DNA of 64,000 bases from Armillaria gallica (GCA_037576215.1 JBANDB010000015.1:2338060-2402059); one strand, 5' to 3'; positions 10,666-22,911 are shown, counted from the stretch's first letter. Notes: a model not told the origin generated them from the sequence alone. Program-made: numbers and translations.

Positions 10666-11456
10666 GTTGAATATGATGTACTATGTGTATTTTACTAGCC
10701 AAGTTTCGCAGGCGTATTGGATTGAATTAGGACCTACTGGGTTAGTCTGGGTGAAAACTTGCGTTAGATTCATGGATTGTCTGGGTAGCGGATCGAGAGC
10801 TTACAGTGTGTTTTCAATGCGGACGCATCAGCGTCGTCACGGTCCAAGCGCCAGATCAACTTCGGCACGCCGCACCATTCGGGGCGCTGGACTCAAGTAA
10901 TCATACAAACGGTGCTTAGAGGAGAATGACAAGGCATCTAGCATCTCGAGAGAGCGATGGACCTGACAATGACAGAGCATCATCATCGCCTAGTCAAAGT
11001 GATTGAATCGGTAGTCCTTGGCTCAAGAACATGCGGTGTACCGTTTCTCGCATCACAGCAGAGGTCGCATTCGTTCTCTCTCCATCCAACCTGGATATCA
11101 CCACACGCAAGATTCTTTCGAAGCTTGGTTGCAAGCTTGGCCCTTGAAATGAATTTTACGCCGCCTTTTCATTACCACCCGCTTCACCGGCCTCATGCCG
11201 GGCTTTTTCTTACTCTGAATGCTTCGCCTTCACCTGGGTATCGTAGCAGAGACGCACGAAGATGTAAAAAGAAGGCTACATTTTCCAGATTGACTCTCCG
11301 CCCTAGTCTATCCACTTCTATTCACTCACCGTTCCTATTTACTTGTTCACTAAAATACTGCTCTGATTCGCAAAACTTTCTCTAGTCCCTTGAAGACCGA
11401 TGGCCGTTCTGTTCGAATAAAATATGAGCGTATAATTAACTTGAAAGACAGTGTGA
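10666..11456. other. Intergenic, nothing recognised
   Basis: An open frame on the plus strand around 10957-11385 has no recognisable motif and a composition unlike its neighbours. I do not call it a gene. Confidence 0.4.
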
Positions 11457-12131
11457 CTAACAAAATGATTCTCCACGGGGAAGGACTGGGGAGATAACCG
11501 GGGAGCCCGTAATAACCTGCCTGCGTGCAACAGGAGCTACAGGAGCTACAGGAGCAATCGGTGCGGTCGGGGCAATTGGTGCAATAGGTGCAATAGGTGC
11601 AATGGGGGCAATCGGTGCGGTCGGAGCAACAGGCGCAATAGGCGCGAGAGGCGCAACTGGTGCAACTGGTGCAATAGGTGCGGGGGGTGCAACAGGTGCG
11701 ATAGGTGCGAGAGGTGCAACAGGCGCAATAGGTGCGGGGGGTGCAACAGGTGCAATAGGTGCGATAGGTGCAACAGGAGCAATCGGTGCGGTCGGGGCAA
11801 TTGGTGCGATGGGTGCGAGAGGTGCAACAGGTGCAATAGGCGCGGTCGGAGCAATAGGCGCAATAGGCGCGAAAGGTGCAATAGGTGCAACAGGAGCGGA
11901 GGCTGCCCGCCTACCCTCGCGGGGAAGGATGGGAAGGGTCGGGGAGATCGTAATAACCTGTCTGCCCATGATAACAGCGCCATTGTCGCGGGGGAGTATG
12001 GGAATAGTCGGGGAGATCGTAATAACCTGCCTGCCCGCGATATCATCACGGGGAAGGACAACAGGGATAACAGCTCCGCTTGCAAGGAGAGGTACAGCGA
12101 GAAGAGCAGCGAAAGAGATCTGAGCGAACAT
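11457..12131 (-). CDS. Secreted Ala/Pro/Ile repeat protein with repeated RQVITISPT peptides
   Basis: Single exon of 224 codons. Residues 1-20 (MFAQISFAALLAVPLLASGA) form a clear signal peptide. The first 70 or so residues contain two copies of GRQVITISPTxPILPR. About 120 residues of alternating Ala-Pro-Ile/Val follow (APIAPVAP units), then a third, degenerate RQVITGSPVISPVLPR and the end GESFC. Copies are bounded by R, GR, RR or PR, which could be protease sites, so a processed secreted peptide precursor or an extended wall protein is possible. A TATA box lies about 70 nt upstream. No homologous family is recognised. The opposite strand is also open in a Gly-Ala-x collagen-like frame, which I treat as a shadow. 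Confidence 0.6.
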   Translation of the reverse strand: MFAQISFAALLAVPLLASGAVIPVVLPRDDIAGRQVITISPTIPILPRDNGAVIMGRQVITISPTLPILPREGRRAASAPVAPIAPFAPIAPIAPTAPIAPVAPLAPIAPIAPTAPIAPVAPIAPIAPVAPPAPIAPVAPLAPIAPVAPPAPIAPVAPVAPLAPIAPVAPTAPIAPIAPIAPIAPIAPTAPIAPVAPVAPVARRQVITGSPVISPVLPRGESFC

Positions 12132-12202
12132 AGTGAAGTAAGTGAGATGAACAAGCTCTATAGTTGTGAGGGCTTGAGAATAATACCTGCTGGTTTAATC
12201 CC

Positions 12203-12210
12203 TCTTTTAT
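12203..12210 (-). promoter_or_regulatory. TATA box for the secreted repeat gene
   Basis: TATAAAAG on the minus strand lies 72 nt upstream of ATG 12131, a usual distance in fungi for a strongly expressed secreted protein. It supports the minus-strand reading of the repeat gene. Confidence 0.5.
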
Positions 12211-12799
12211 AGCTTTCCGCGTCACCTTCTCTGGGCATCATGCATCAGCGCTCAGCGATGGAGTAGAAACGAAAAGACAAGTGTAGCATGAGTGTCCATG
12301 TTCGAGTGGGGGGAACGGATGACACGTATGACGCGGTCAGGTACCGTTAAGCGTTGTTCACTGGTATGTTTTCATGATGCGGGGAACCGAGCAAGCTAGC
12401 ATCATTCGAAAATAGTCCCTTATCACGGCGTCAGCCTCCTCCGACCACCGTTGCCAATGAATGGGCTCGTTCGGGCCAACATATGCAGTCATGAGGTCAC
12501 AAGGAAGACATTTTATTGAAGATGATCTTGTGCCTTGGGCGGTATTTGGTATTCCCCGACGCCTTCCCACCTCTGTCATTGGCTGGATGGCCATTGGCGA
12601 TACCATTTGAAGATGACTGATTCCATGCAATGTAGCATCGAGAGACTATCGGACTCTTCTGATGCCTTCGTGGCGATGTCAAAGTGGTGTTGATTGAACA
12701 TACAACCTGACTCGCCATGAATGGCTGAATCCGTCCTTCGAAGCATCCGGCGAGACTTAGAAGCCAGGGCACGAAGTCGATCCTAAATGAACGTTTCAC

Positions 12800-13749
12800 G
12801 ATTTCTGTATTCGGATACTTTTCAAGCATCATTTTCTGGCAGAACACTGACGCAAAGAATGGCGCCATACCTAGCTGGATGCAAGCTATATCTCAACCAA
12901 CAAGAGCGAACTCTTTAAGAGTCCACCGGCTGAGGGATTGTACCATCACACAATATGATATATATGCTCGCCCATTGATCACAAGGATCGGAACACAAAC
13001 ACGGTCGACAGGATCAATAATCCATGTCCGGTGGATCTGCAAGGGGCATCATCAGCATATAGAAAGATAACGAGACGTAAAACTCACGCACATCCGAGAT
13101 ATCCGCTGATGAATCCATGGTTTGTCAAGTACACCAGCTCTTCCGGCCACGGAGCCACAGAACGTCCGTGCTTCTTGCGGAACGTGCTACCATACACTTC
13201 CATCTCCGCCACGCTGATATCCAGCCCTTTCTGTACATCATCTGGGAAGGCTTTCCTCGACTCCCTGGTGGACGTGGTTTCGCTTCCCCATGTTCGTCAA
13301 CGAGTTCAGCATGGTGTAGTGCGATCCCTCTGGCTGCCTTTGCACATTCAACTCTAGACCCAGCCTCCCACCCCATGAAGTACCAAGGAACTGAGGAAGT
13401 CGAACCCGTCTTGGATACGCAAGTGCTCAAGAGGTTGACTAGTCTATTGATGAAAGGCTTGATAGGCCACAACGGCGATTTTGATGGGAGATGTGTCAAG
13501 CGAGAGTTTCCGATTTGGTCGTAGACGATAACTGGGGTGCAGAACTCGGTGGAGAGGTCCGAGAGGGGGAGGAGGTAGTCGTGGGAAAGACTTGGAGTAG
13601 TTGTCGATGAGATGGGCAGTTCGGTAAGTATTGAATAACTTCTTACCTAGGCTGCCGTGCGCCATCCAAAGGGGTGTACAACTATCGAGGTTACTGAAAA
13701 CATGGCACAGTGCCTGGCACTCTTTCGTAATAGACAGAATCATCAACAT
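12800..13749 (-). pseudogene. Alpha/beta-hydrolase (proline iminopeptidase / amidase-like) pseudogene
   Basis: Minus-strand fragments in changing frames read LLPLSDLSTEF, TPVIVYDQIGNSRLTHLP, FINRLVNLL, then APWPEELVYLTNHGFISGYLG and VDRVCVPILVINGR. These follow the order of fungal proline iminopeptidase-like amidases, where HGGPG, the YDQIGNARSTHL loop and later P.L.I.GR near the catalytic Asp are expected. The nucleophile elbow (GHSWGG) is degraded to FMGWEAGS and several frame changes and stops occur. The gene is dead. The stretch 12358-12800 may hold further decayed exons but nothing is recognisable. Confidence 0.6.
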
Positions 13750-14399
13750 AAATCTTCGGCCAACGTTAGAGTGAGAAGACGAGAGACTGGGGACGCACAG
13801 AAATAATGGAAGCTCTCAATCACGCCGGATTGCCGAAAAACTCTCGAAAAGACCATCCTATGCATGATAGTCAGCCTTTAAGGAGACGCGTAGATAAATA
13901 AGGACGCACGGTATGGACACATGGTCATCATCACGAACCATCCAAAAGCATATTCATGGGTCGACGACAGCGATGATGGGCCATTCGTACCCTCGACACG
14001 GCCTCCCGCGGTATACATCCCAACCATTGCTCTACGCTCCAAGCCCCAAGCTCGTCGCTAGGGTCTGCAGCTGGTTCATCGGAGGGCCGCCGTTCATTCC
14101 TGTGCTCGCCTTATGCGCATACATCGTAGTCATCCAAGGGCCATCGGGGTGTACCTACACAAATTCTGTTTGATTACTTTTTAGAATGAGAACACTGTAC
14201 CAAATTCACCTCGAAGATCGCGCACGCCCAAGAAAAACAGAAGGTACATTTAGCTTGACGATGTTGCGCGTTCCGGGTTTCTATATGTCGGCAGCTCTTG
14301 ATCAACAGACAGGAAATGGCCGTTGTGGCAGTAACGGCGAGGTGATAAAGGACGCTGTTGCCAACAATGAGCACTCGGCGCGATGGTGGTGGGAGGAAA
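13750..14399. other. Unassigned region with decayed coding-like stretches
   Basis: Only short open stretches on both strands, none with a recognisable motif. It separates the hydrolase relic from the right GTGTAC array. Confidence 0.4.
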
Positions 14400-14660
14400 G
14401 AAACGGATGTACACGGGTTTACATGGGTGTACACCCCGCTCGTCTGCACTCGATACCATAGGAAGACAGATGTGATCCAGTCCAGACAAGTGTGGTAGAC
14501 ACTGGTTTGACATTGGTTTTACATGACATTTGTCAGTGGAGAGACACCATGTACACAGGTGTACATCTGTGTAAACGCGTGTACATGGTAATACACCGGT
14601 GTACACGCATTTGCCGGTGTCTACATGGGTCTACACGGAAAACTGGCGGTTTTGTCCAGT
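14400..14660. repeat. Degenerate GTGTACAC array, right
   Basis: Two clusters (14405-14440 and 14548-14640) contain many TGTACA-core units, such as GGTGTACATCTGTGTAAAC and GGTGTACACGC. They resemble the left array at 10.03-10.15 kb. The array ends about 20 nt before a duplicated dioxygenase fragment. Confidence 0.6.
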
Positions 14661-14681
14661 ATTTCCGGGTGTACAAGGGGC

Positions 14682-14933
14682 ATACTGGTCCGCCCTGTGC
14701 CGAACTTCCACTGGCTGCGACTGATTTTTCTGTTTTAGATATCGGTTCGATCACCATTCTGTACAGCCAGCCCGTGGCGGCATTACAGATGCTCACATCC
14801 TCAGGGGAATGGAAATGGGTTAGACACTTGGAGAACGCGCTGGCATGTCTACCTTTGAAGTTAAAAGAAAATTTTCATTGCTGATGAAAAATAGGTGATA
14901 AATGCTGGAGACGCCCTCGAGTTCTTGTCGCTC
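14682..14933 (+). pseudogene. Duplicated dioxygenase fragment, 5' piece
   Basis: Closely matches 8873-9113 of the intact dioxygenase gene: the end of the KGHT exon, the intron, the exon DIGSITILYSQPVAALQ through HLENAL, the GC-AG intron and the start VINAGDALEFLS. The coding part is unchanged at protein level, so the duplication is recent. It stops abruptly after GAGTTCTTGTCG. Confidence 0.85.
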
Positions 14934-17900
14934 TGTGAAGGTGAGTTAGGATGAAAATCAACCAAGACTTTCAGTCTAATTTAGAATGATCCAGTAGCGG
15001 CGGAAGCCGGGTCCCCGATTCTTTCCTTTTTTAAATATCAACAATTGTTGACTTTCTTGCGCCTTTTTCTTCCTGCTGCAGTAAGTAGTTACTACATGGG
15101 CTATTAATAAACAGATATGTCTTTGAAGGGTAAAATCATACCTCGTTCGAAAAAGCTCGCTCAGTGGCGGCGAAGGCCGCCACCAGCTCGCATTTTCTCA
15201 CTCGGTTTCTTAGTTATTCAAGTAAAGAATATTGGGAATACTATGTACATAACCCTAACATAAGATATAGGATGAAAGAAGATGGGCAAGTGGGCAAGAC
15301 AGGAGCCTCAAAGGCAGTGCACAATTACTACAAGTGATCATAATCTGCAAATGGATCACAATGTGCAAATTTCGGTTTTTAGCACGTTTTAGCAAGTTGT
15401 TGGCTTCGGGGTTTTTTTTTGACATTTCAATGAATGTATATAACTAATACTGTGCGGTCATTTTATTTGTAGGCGTAGAGGAAGCGTTTCGAGGCAGCAA
15501 AAACTGGCTGAAATCGGCCAAGTTTGTAAAGACCGGCTGCCTCCGGTTTCACACTTGTAGCAATGAACAGCCTCAGAATGACTTGGGTGCATGATTAAGG
15601 CTCATTGTAAGAGTTCAAAACAAAAAAATCCAAACCTATTGCTTGAGGGATGCACGAAAAATGAGAGATACATTGGATTCAGCGTTACAGAACGTGACAA
15701 TTTCAATGTCCGGTATGCCGTTTTGGGGCGACAATGCAGTGCAACCGCGTTCCTTCTTGAGAAAGCCGCAGCCGGCATCGTCGGACTTACCATTTGACCG
15801 TGACGGAATTTTGCACATCGCGATTTTTTGACACTTGCACCTCGGCCACCGTCCGACACTTGCTCTACTTAATGAAATCCCCAAGGATTTTTAATTTAGC
15901 ATTGGAACACATTTAAGAAGATACCTGTGTATTTCTCAAGGAAACGGAGCACAGGTGAGAGCTACAGAAAATCATCTATCAAAAATTTGCATTTCCCAAC
16001 CACCCATAGTAAGACGAAAATCAAAGAAAGATGGAGGATGTGGGATTCCATAACAATAGCCAGCAACGTAGAAAGACACAAGCAAAGAGTATCAGCCCAA
16101 CAAGGAGAAACGGAGAAGGAAGTGCTACAAAAAGGTGGTAAAGGTGGGCACCGGCAACCCCGCCAAAATTGGGCACTCTGAGCGATCCTCGATCAGGGTC
16201 CAAAATATACCAGTTTCATGGATGCACCTACTGCAGCTTGAGGGAGGAAGATTCATGACTACTTTTGCAGGAGTCTTTTACTCCGAAGATGATTTTACAT
16301 GTATTCTTCGGAGCACTTTATTTTTTAGGCCTCATATAACCAAAGTTTCAGTGCATTTATGGCTTTAAAAGTGCTTTTAAAAATATGTGCCCCCAAAGAA
16401 TACATGTATTTAATTTCAAAATAATATCCTGTAATTTTTTCGAAGTGATACAAGCAATGTGGAAGCTTGTACGAGGTGCATTTGGATGAGCAGTCCAAAG
16501 GCACTGCAAACAGAACCAAACAAACATGTCACTACTTTTCATGCCTTTGCACACCTTTCAAGCATATGGAACACTTCATGGGGCATTGTTCTAACTCTCT
16601 AATATTCTGGTACCACAAAACAGCGATCTGTGCAGCAAAAATCTCAATTCGCAAAGATCAAGGCTGCCCATCACATTTCTGATGAAATAGCAACAGGTCA
16701 TAGATGTTGATGTTGATGGGCAGTATGACAGTGAAGAAGAGTTCTATTCCAGGTAAAATGGTGCAGCTATATTACTTAAACTTGTATGGAGCTTTACAAG
16801 GTGATAGGAGAGTCTATTGATAAGAGTTGAAGCAATTGACCTTAATTTGCCATCGAAATAGCCGAAAATGGGCTTAGTCAGCTCACGTTCCGGAACCGGG
16901 CGTTGCCGGTACCCACAACCAATAGGGAAAAATCGGAAAGAGAGGTTTTTTCAGCCACAGCGGCAATCAGCTTCAGCCACTCGGCATGACAGCCGAAGCG
17001 TGCCGGATGCTCGCCAATCACCACAAATTTGTAAGCCAACCCGGAGTATAGCCCCTGTCCAGACAGTTTGGCACTGCTCACGACCAGTTACGTTTTTCTA
17101 CAACCCTCTGTCGTTTCCTCATCCTTCGGAAAGAATCGGGGATAATGAGCCCGCTTTAGGATGCTTGTGGGCTGAATATCAACCAACGCTCGGTAGGCTG
17201 TTTTTCATCCTAAAATGGCCACTTTCAGCCTACGCCCGCCAGAACCGCTGGACCATGTCTTTGGATGATTTTCAGCCAACTGTAGGCTGCGTTCACAACC
17301 AGTATTATATTGATTTTCTATCCAATAATTGCATGAATGTAAACCAACATCTAGCAGATCACGCAGGGATAGTAAAAAAATCATTGCATTTGAGCTGAAA
17401 ACTACGCTACATCATGACACCGTATGTAGGTAACAGTAATCTGACCACCTTTAAGAGCCCAGCGCTCAGCGAGTTCCATTTGACATCTTCCGTGACGCGT
17501 AACAAGGCCACGGGATGACCTGATACGTGGGATTTGAATGACAGAAGCCAGTCGCAGGAAGCGTGGTGGCTCGCACACCAGAGATAGGAAATTGGTCATG
17601 ATAACTATAACTTGCGAATCAGTAATACATAAGAGTGTAAAAAGAGGCGACACACTTGGAAGGCGACCTTGAGAGGATGTGATGCTGTACGACAATGTTA
17701 GCCAGGCGTGGGTTTTTGAAATGGAATGCCTACGGGCTTGCCGATGCCAATGTATTGAGGAATCCATGTGCGCTGGTGATAGCCCAAGTCCACGAAGTTG
17801 CGAACACCAGAAACTAGCAAGGAGACTATCAAGAATTCACATAAGACCAAGAAGTAGCGTTCAGGCCGAGAGAACCCCCAGAGAGTAGGACGAGAATAAA

Positions 17901-18388
17901 GGATACCGGTGAACCAGCACCGTGGATGATAAAGGAGAAGAGCCAAGCATCAAGGAGTAGGCGGACTTTGAATTCGCGCCAAATCAACATTCACGTGATC
18001 CATTCGGAGTTCGAATGAACTTAGAGAAACTTTCGCTCAATTCGCTTGCAGATTTGCGATTCGACTTTGCACTTACCGAGCGGCATCGCCGGCCACCTGC
18101 ACTGCGGCCGTGTACATGTACTATTATTTAATACATATAATGATTATAAAACACATTTACCTGTCTCAACCAATCTTTGGACGATGATCATCCTCTGAAA
18201 GGATGAAAATTCATCCTACAATATTCTCGGGCATCAGCCTAAGTCATCAACCAAAGGAAGATGAGAAATTATCCTACAAGTCCTACAAGATATCATCCAA
18301 TATATAGGTTGAAGTGAAATCAACCAAATAGTATCCAACTCTAGAATGAAGGCTGCTAATCAACCTGATTATCAAACGGGCTGATTAT
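14934..18388. mobile_element. About 3.45 kb of unrelated DNA splitting the dioxygenase copy
   Basis: This stretch lies between two consecutive pieces of the duplicated dioxygenase; about 25 nt of the expected sequence is missing at the junction. It has no long ORF. It contains recurring short motifs such as AGGATGAAAATCAACCAA (14949), a related TTTTCATCCT (17207) and ATCAACCAA (17178, 18319). Minus-strand frames near 17400-17950 look like decayed exons of an unknown protein. I found no clear terminal inverted repeats or target duplication, so the type is unresolved: non-autonomous transposon, Helitron-like, or rearrangement. Confidence 0.35.
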
Positions 18389-18456
18389 CGGTATATTTTT
18401 ATCCTTGTCTGACTCGTTGTGTAGTGTTTCAGCCTTCCAAAGACCAAAGACGTGTC
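18389..18456 (+). pseudogene. Duplicated dioxygenase fragment, 3' piece
   Basis: Matches the last intron of the intact gene (CGGTATATTTTCATTC...) and the start of its final exon (TGTCTTTCAACCTCCCAAAGACCAA), with a dozen or so changes. It continues the reading of the piece ending at 14933, so both belong to one interrupted copy. Confidence 0.75.
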
Positions 18457-18938
18457 CTTTTATAGTGAGAAACAGTTGTCATTACTTTTAAGCATACTGC
18501 TCTCGGAGTGGTGGTTCTTGCATTGTCCTGATGGATATTCGATGACGTTGACGGGCGACGTTGATGAGTCTTAATCGAACATCGAGAACAAGACCATCAT
18601 TAACGGACGCTGCGGCCTGGACGGTGAACTCGAAACGTTCACCAGCAGCTGCACAAACTCCCGGGCTCGAAGTCAGCAAAGACACTTAAATACTCGAAGG
18701 GATGGGCAAGGAATCAAGGAACGTAGAACATGAGGATCGGACACGTAGTATGGTGACGTGAAGGTGAATTTTCTCCGCACCGATGACCTGGAACCGTACA
18801 ATCTGTGGTGAAAACAAAGCGACTAGAGCATGAAGTTCTTCCTCCGTGAAAAACCATCCATAATGCAAGCTCGGTCGCCTCTGCCCGATACCCAGTCTCT
18901 CCCACCGCTAAGGGCAAAAAAAGATGTCGAGTGGCTAT
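18457..18938. other. Spacer downstream of the CYP63-like gene with a short unassigned frame
   Basis: A minus-strand frame (18488-18685) reads GERFEFTVQAAASVNDGLVLD and could be a terminal exon of an unknown gene. No partner exon could be joined with confidence. Confidence 0.3.
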
Positions 18939-21573
18939 TCATAACGTCGCCCCATCTTTGGCTTCTTCCATCTTGACCCACAATCCACCCTAGCAGAGAA
19001 TGTCAAACCAACCTTTTTCATATATAGACCCCTAGAAATTTTACCTTTGCGTATATCGTGATGGTTATACCAAACATAATCTTGTCCCTGCCTTTGGTCG
19101 TCCTGGGCGCTGGGGTCCAGCTGGCCGGAGGTATGCCTTCTGCAGGTTGCGCATCTTGAGCAAGGCTGAACGACGAGAAATTCTGTAAGAGTCGGATGAG
19201 GTAGTACGAAGCCTCATTGTAGGCAAACTGGGGAGTAGCATTAGTACTCTGTTGGTGGCCGAATACGAACGCCCTCACCTGTTGACCGAGGCAGATTCTG
19301 GGACCCGCATTGAAAGGTAGAAAGATGTAAGGGTTAGGAGTCAAATATTTCTGCAATCGGCTATCGATAAACCTATCCGGGTCGAATTCAAGGGCTGAGG
19401 TCCGGGTTAGGATTGTATAAGTGGAAGGATATCATATACCCTACCATCTGGTCCCCACAGATCTGTACGCCGGTGCATCAGAAACACAGAGTAGGTCAAC
19501 CTGTTATAGCGCAATGAGAGGTGTGTCTAGTCTCCAAATGGTAGAATAATAGAATACTAACAGGGTATCTCGGGTGACATAGTAAGGTGGGCGACCCTTG
19601 TTTGGAAGGGTAGTTGAAACCGCGGATACCCTATCACACAAACCAGCTTATAAGAAGTATTAGAAAGAGGCGACGATACATCTTACCGCCCGTTTTCTGG
19701 GCTACAGATGGACGTCAGTGAATTGTGAAGTTCAAAACGGCCAGTTGACATACACAGTTGCATACAGCCGCAAGGTTTCTAGATAATGCCGTCAATGAAA
19801 ACGTGTAGGTGTCTGTAATAAACTACTGCACCATTGAGAAAGGCCCGTAAATACTTCATATCACGAATGTCCTCGTATGTCGGCCGTCTGTTGCCAACTT
19901 TTCCCAGAATTTCGGACCGTAAACGAGTGACCATGTCCGGATGCTCACACATCATATACACTGCCATGGTTAGGAGAGAGGCGGTCTGCATGAGTAGGCA
20001 CAATGAGATTTTATTCGAAAGCACCGTCCGAAGAGCTTACCGAGTCTCTACCAGCCACCAAAACATTGACGAGTTCGTCCTGAACAACTTTGGGGTCTGC
20101 AAGCAGGTTAAAGTTAGCAAGCAAAATTTCAAATGTGAAGTGGTGTTTACCATCGGCCTCCTCCACGAGACGATCCAACAAAGTCATGTCGTCGAGCTTC
20201 TTCTCAGACTCGACTGACTTCACACCTTTAGCTTTTCTCTCGTACCCTTCAGAGAGCAGTGGCTGGATGAAATCATCAAGGACTTTCCGCAGTGGCTTGA
20301 CCTTATCTCCAAATATTTCGCGCAGTGGCCAAGAAGCCCCGCTCTTGACACGAATCATATTGTGCACCTGCGCCTCCGCAAACGCCTTGACAAAAGCATT
20401 CGATGGATGATTGACGAAATGTAGATTATCCCCCAACGGCGACCCAGCTGGATAAGGAAGACCCGCAGATATGGAGTCGACATCTTTTCCGAACAGGAAC
20501 TCCGTAGCAGAGTCCAACGTAAAACGAGCAACGACATCCTATGTGCAATGTCAGACGGTGATTTTGAGGGAACAGCCGGCTCTGACCTGAAAATCGACGG
20601 GATAGCCTTCCCTCAACCTCGCTTTGATCTGGGTAATCGTACTAACGGCGTGTCTCTCGAAGTTGTCAAAGTCGGAAATCCGCTCTTTGTTGAAGAACGG
20701 TCTTGTCATCGTTCGATGAAACCTAATTGGAAGATAACATGACAAACAGGCTCATAGTTTCGAGGGTGCACCGAAAAGCTCACTTCCACATTTCGCCTGT
20801 CGAAGATGAGTGAATAATAGCCTCGCGTACGGCATAAAATTCTCACCATCTGTACTAAACACGCCGACGCCAAAAAGAGCTTTCGTCGCGTTAAAAACAA
20901 AGGATCCTAAACATCTTTGTCAACAACTTGATACCTCACTACTAGCGACAACAAACACCTTTTTCAAAGTCGCGAAACTGCGTCGCTAAGACGGCCTACG
21001 TATGTTAGTGAGAGTGTAAGTAACCAAGGATAGCTTACCTTGATATGCTCTGGCTCACTTGTAAAAACCTCGAGTGTCTCTGTCAGAAGGAAGTAGGAAA
21101 CTGGTCTCCAAAACCACTTACCCATTTGGAGGAAAGAGTACCGAACGAAAAGGTATTTCCGTATTGTTCGCTCCATTTTTGGAACACTTCGCCTAATGCC
21201 CTGCTCGTTAGTTGAAACAACACGGAGTCAGATCGAACGTACTGGGATATCCGTTCTTGAAGCTATCCACAATGCGCCGCATGATAGAAATACTGCTTTC
21301 CTGAACACAGGGCATAAAGATTGCACCTTGCGCAGCCGCTTCCCTGCGTATGGCGAAACTTATGTACCAGCCGTGTACCAGGCGAAAGATAACCTGTGAT
21401 GCGAAAGGAACTACGAAAACTGGCCAGACTGGAACGCTGAAACCAGACTCCGTCAAGAAGTGCCGAAGGACCCAGAGAACCGAACACGGCAGGACTACAA
21501 CGTAGAGAGCGATATGAGATAAGTAGACAATTCCTGGAGGTAAGTAGCTGGTAGCCATAGTTGACGATGCCAT
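18939..21573 (-). CDS. Cytochrome P450, CYP63-like
   Basis: Start ATG 21573 ([14 protein letters not shown]). I can join 17 exons in phase to stop TGA at 18939, giving about 600 residues, the usual CYP63 length. The N-terminus has hydrophobic membrane segments and [10 protein letters not shown]. Then come [62 protein letters not shown], the I-helix LVAGRDST, the K-helix NETLRLY (ExxR), [24 protein letters not shown], the heme loop [15 protein letters not shown], and [21 protein letters not shown]. Family knowledge: CYP63 enzymes of Phanerochaete are ER-bound and oxidise alkanes, fatty acids and aromatics. No stop or frameshift was found. One acceptor (21078) is less typical. Confidence 0.88.
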
Positions 21574-22685
21574 CGAACTGAAGAGGAACATCATTCTTAT
21601 ATACATGTTGGAGGATAATCTTGATGACTTCATCTGTATAACCTCGGGAGGTTGGGTCCCGCTTATCTGCACCCTGGATTCTGTTTAGAAAAGGCGCCTA
21701 GGCAGGCAGAGACTAAAGTCACACACCTTAGTTGATTAGATTAAAGTCATTTGACTTTTCGTTGGCTGTCTGCAGTGACGAAGGACACTACGAGGAAGGA
21801 TTTGGGCGTGGTTGCACTCAGTGGGGTCAAGACTGATAACTTTTGCTGTATTCCTTCATCAGTACTTACTTTCTCCCTGCTGGCACCTACGTACGTATTG
21901 ACCCCCGTGGTGTCCATCACCATTTTGGATAAGAGGGAACCATCCTTCATTCGTTCCATTTGACCTTGTGTCTGTGCTTCGTAAAAATGCCATCAGCCCG
22001 GTTTCCGAGTACGACAAAGCGACAATTACTTTGCTCACACGATTGACTATAGAACGACTGTTCGTGAGTTAATCAAAGTCCTTGAGCTGATTTAAAGATC
22101 CAATTCATGTTTGATGAAAACGTGGATGGAACAGACTGGATGCTGTTGTACCAAGATAAAAATTAGGCGTGATTTGCGACAGAAAGCATAACATTAAACA
22201 CACTAAGTTCATGCACAACCATGGATTCACCTGGAATGATTTGCAAGCGAAGCTGTCTCGCAAGTATCCAACCTACGTCCAGCCACAACGAAACGTTCTT
22301 CGAATAAGGCAATAGCCGCTGGCATTGCGGATGCGGATTGCAAGGAGCCAGGGCCCAAGGGCCGCTGACTCAAATTTGACGACCGGACGACCGCAACGGT
22401 CACGTTGGTTCCGTGGCATCGCGTTGCCTGGTCACGTTCCAAGAGCTTCACTCTCGTCCAAGGCGATCTTCATTCTTGAATCTGGAAAAAGACGTTGTAC
22501 CAGCGTCTGATGCTTGGCACTGCCAGCTGTACCAGTACAAAAAGTCGCCGTCTGAATGCCATTGCCAGTGCGTAGTCCGGATCAGTAAATTCGCTTGTCA
22601 ACGTTCAACGTTAACAGTTGTGCAATGTGCAATTTGAATGTGCAGCAGTAACCATCACACACATGGCCACTTCTTTCGGGCCTTT
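21574..22685. other. Intergenic, probable CYP63-like promoter side
   Basis: About 1.1 kb upstream of the P450. I see several short frames without motifs and no repeat. Confidence 0.45.
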
Positions 22686-22689
22686 TTTG

Positions 22690-22835
22690 GAAGGAGACAG
22701 GAAGGTCATTGAGGTCACGCTTTGAAGTTGGACATTGAGGCCTCTGAGGCATCGGTCCGGGGGAAGAGAGCAGACACTCGGCCGTTGACTCTCAGCTGAG
22801 CGAGAGACGTGAGCAAAGCTGTTTACGGGAGATCG
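22690..22835 (-). pseudogene. Fragment of F-box gene
   Basis: Matches the F-box gene at 59.8-61.2 kb over its 60185-60410 part. Landmarks are AGGTCACGCTTTGAAGTT, TCCGGGGGAAGAGAG, CAGACACTCGGCCGT, TCTCAGCTG and GGGAGATCG, with deletions between them. It lies immediately upstream of family A copy A2. Confidence 0.75.
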
Positions 22836-22911
22836 TGATGATGATGTCACATGTGTCCGAAAAGAGATCCCCTATCCTTCTGCCTGCCATTGACTTCCAT
22901 CTCTCACTGAC

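Noticed and set aside
10957..11385. 142-codon plus-strand ORF
   Set aside because: No motif, no splice-supported extension and unusual His/Ser composition. Not separable from chance.
11602..12123. Plus-strand 173-codon frame reading Gly-Ala-x collagen-like repeats
   Set aside because: It is the mirror of the Ala/Pro/Ile repeat. The minus strand has a signal peptide and TATA box, the plus strand has neither.
14934..18388. Helitron, because CTGA followed by T occurs near the right edge
   Set aside because: No TC start at the left junction, no clear 3' hairpin and no helicase. The tetranucleotide is expected by chance.
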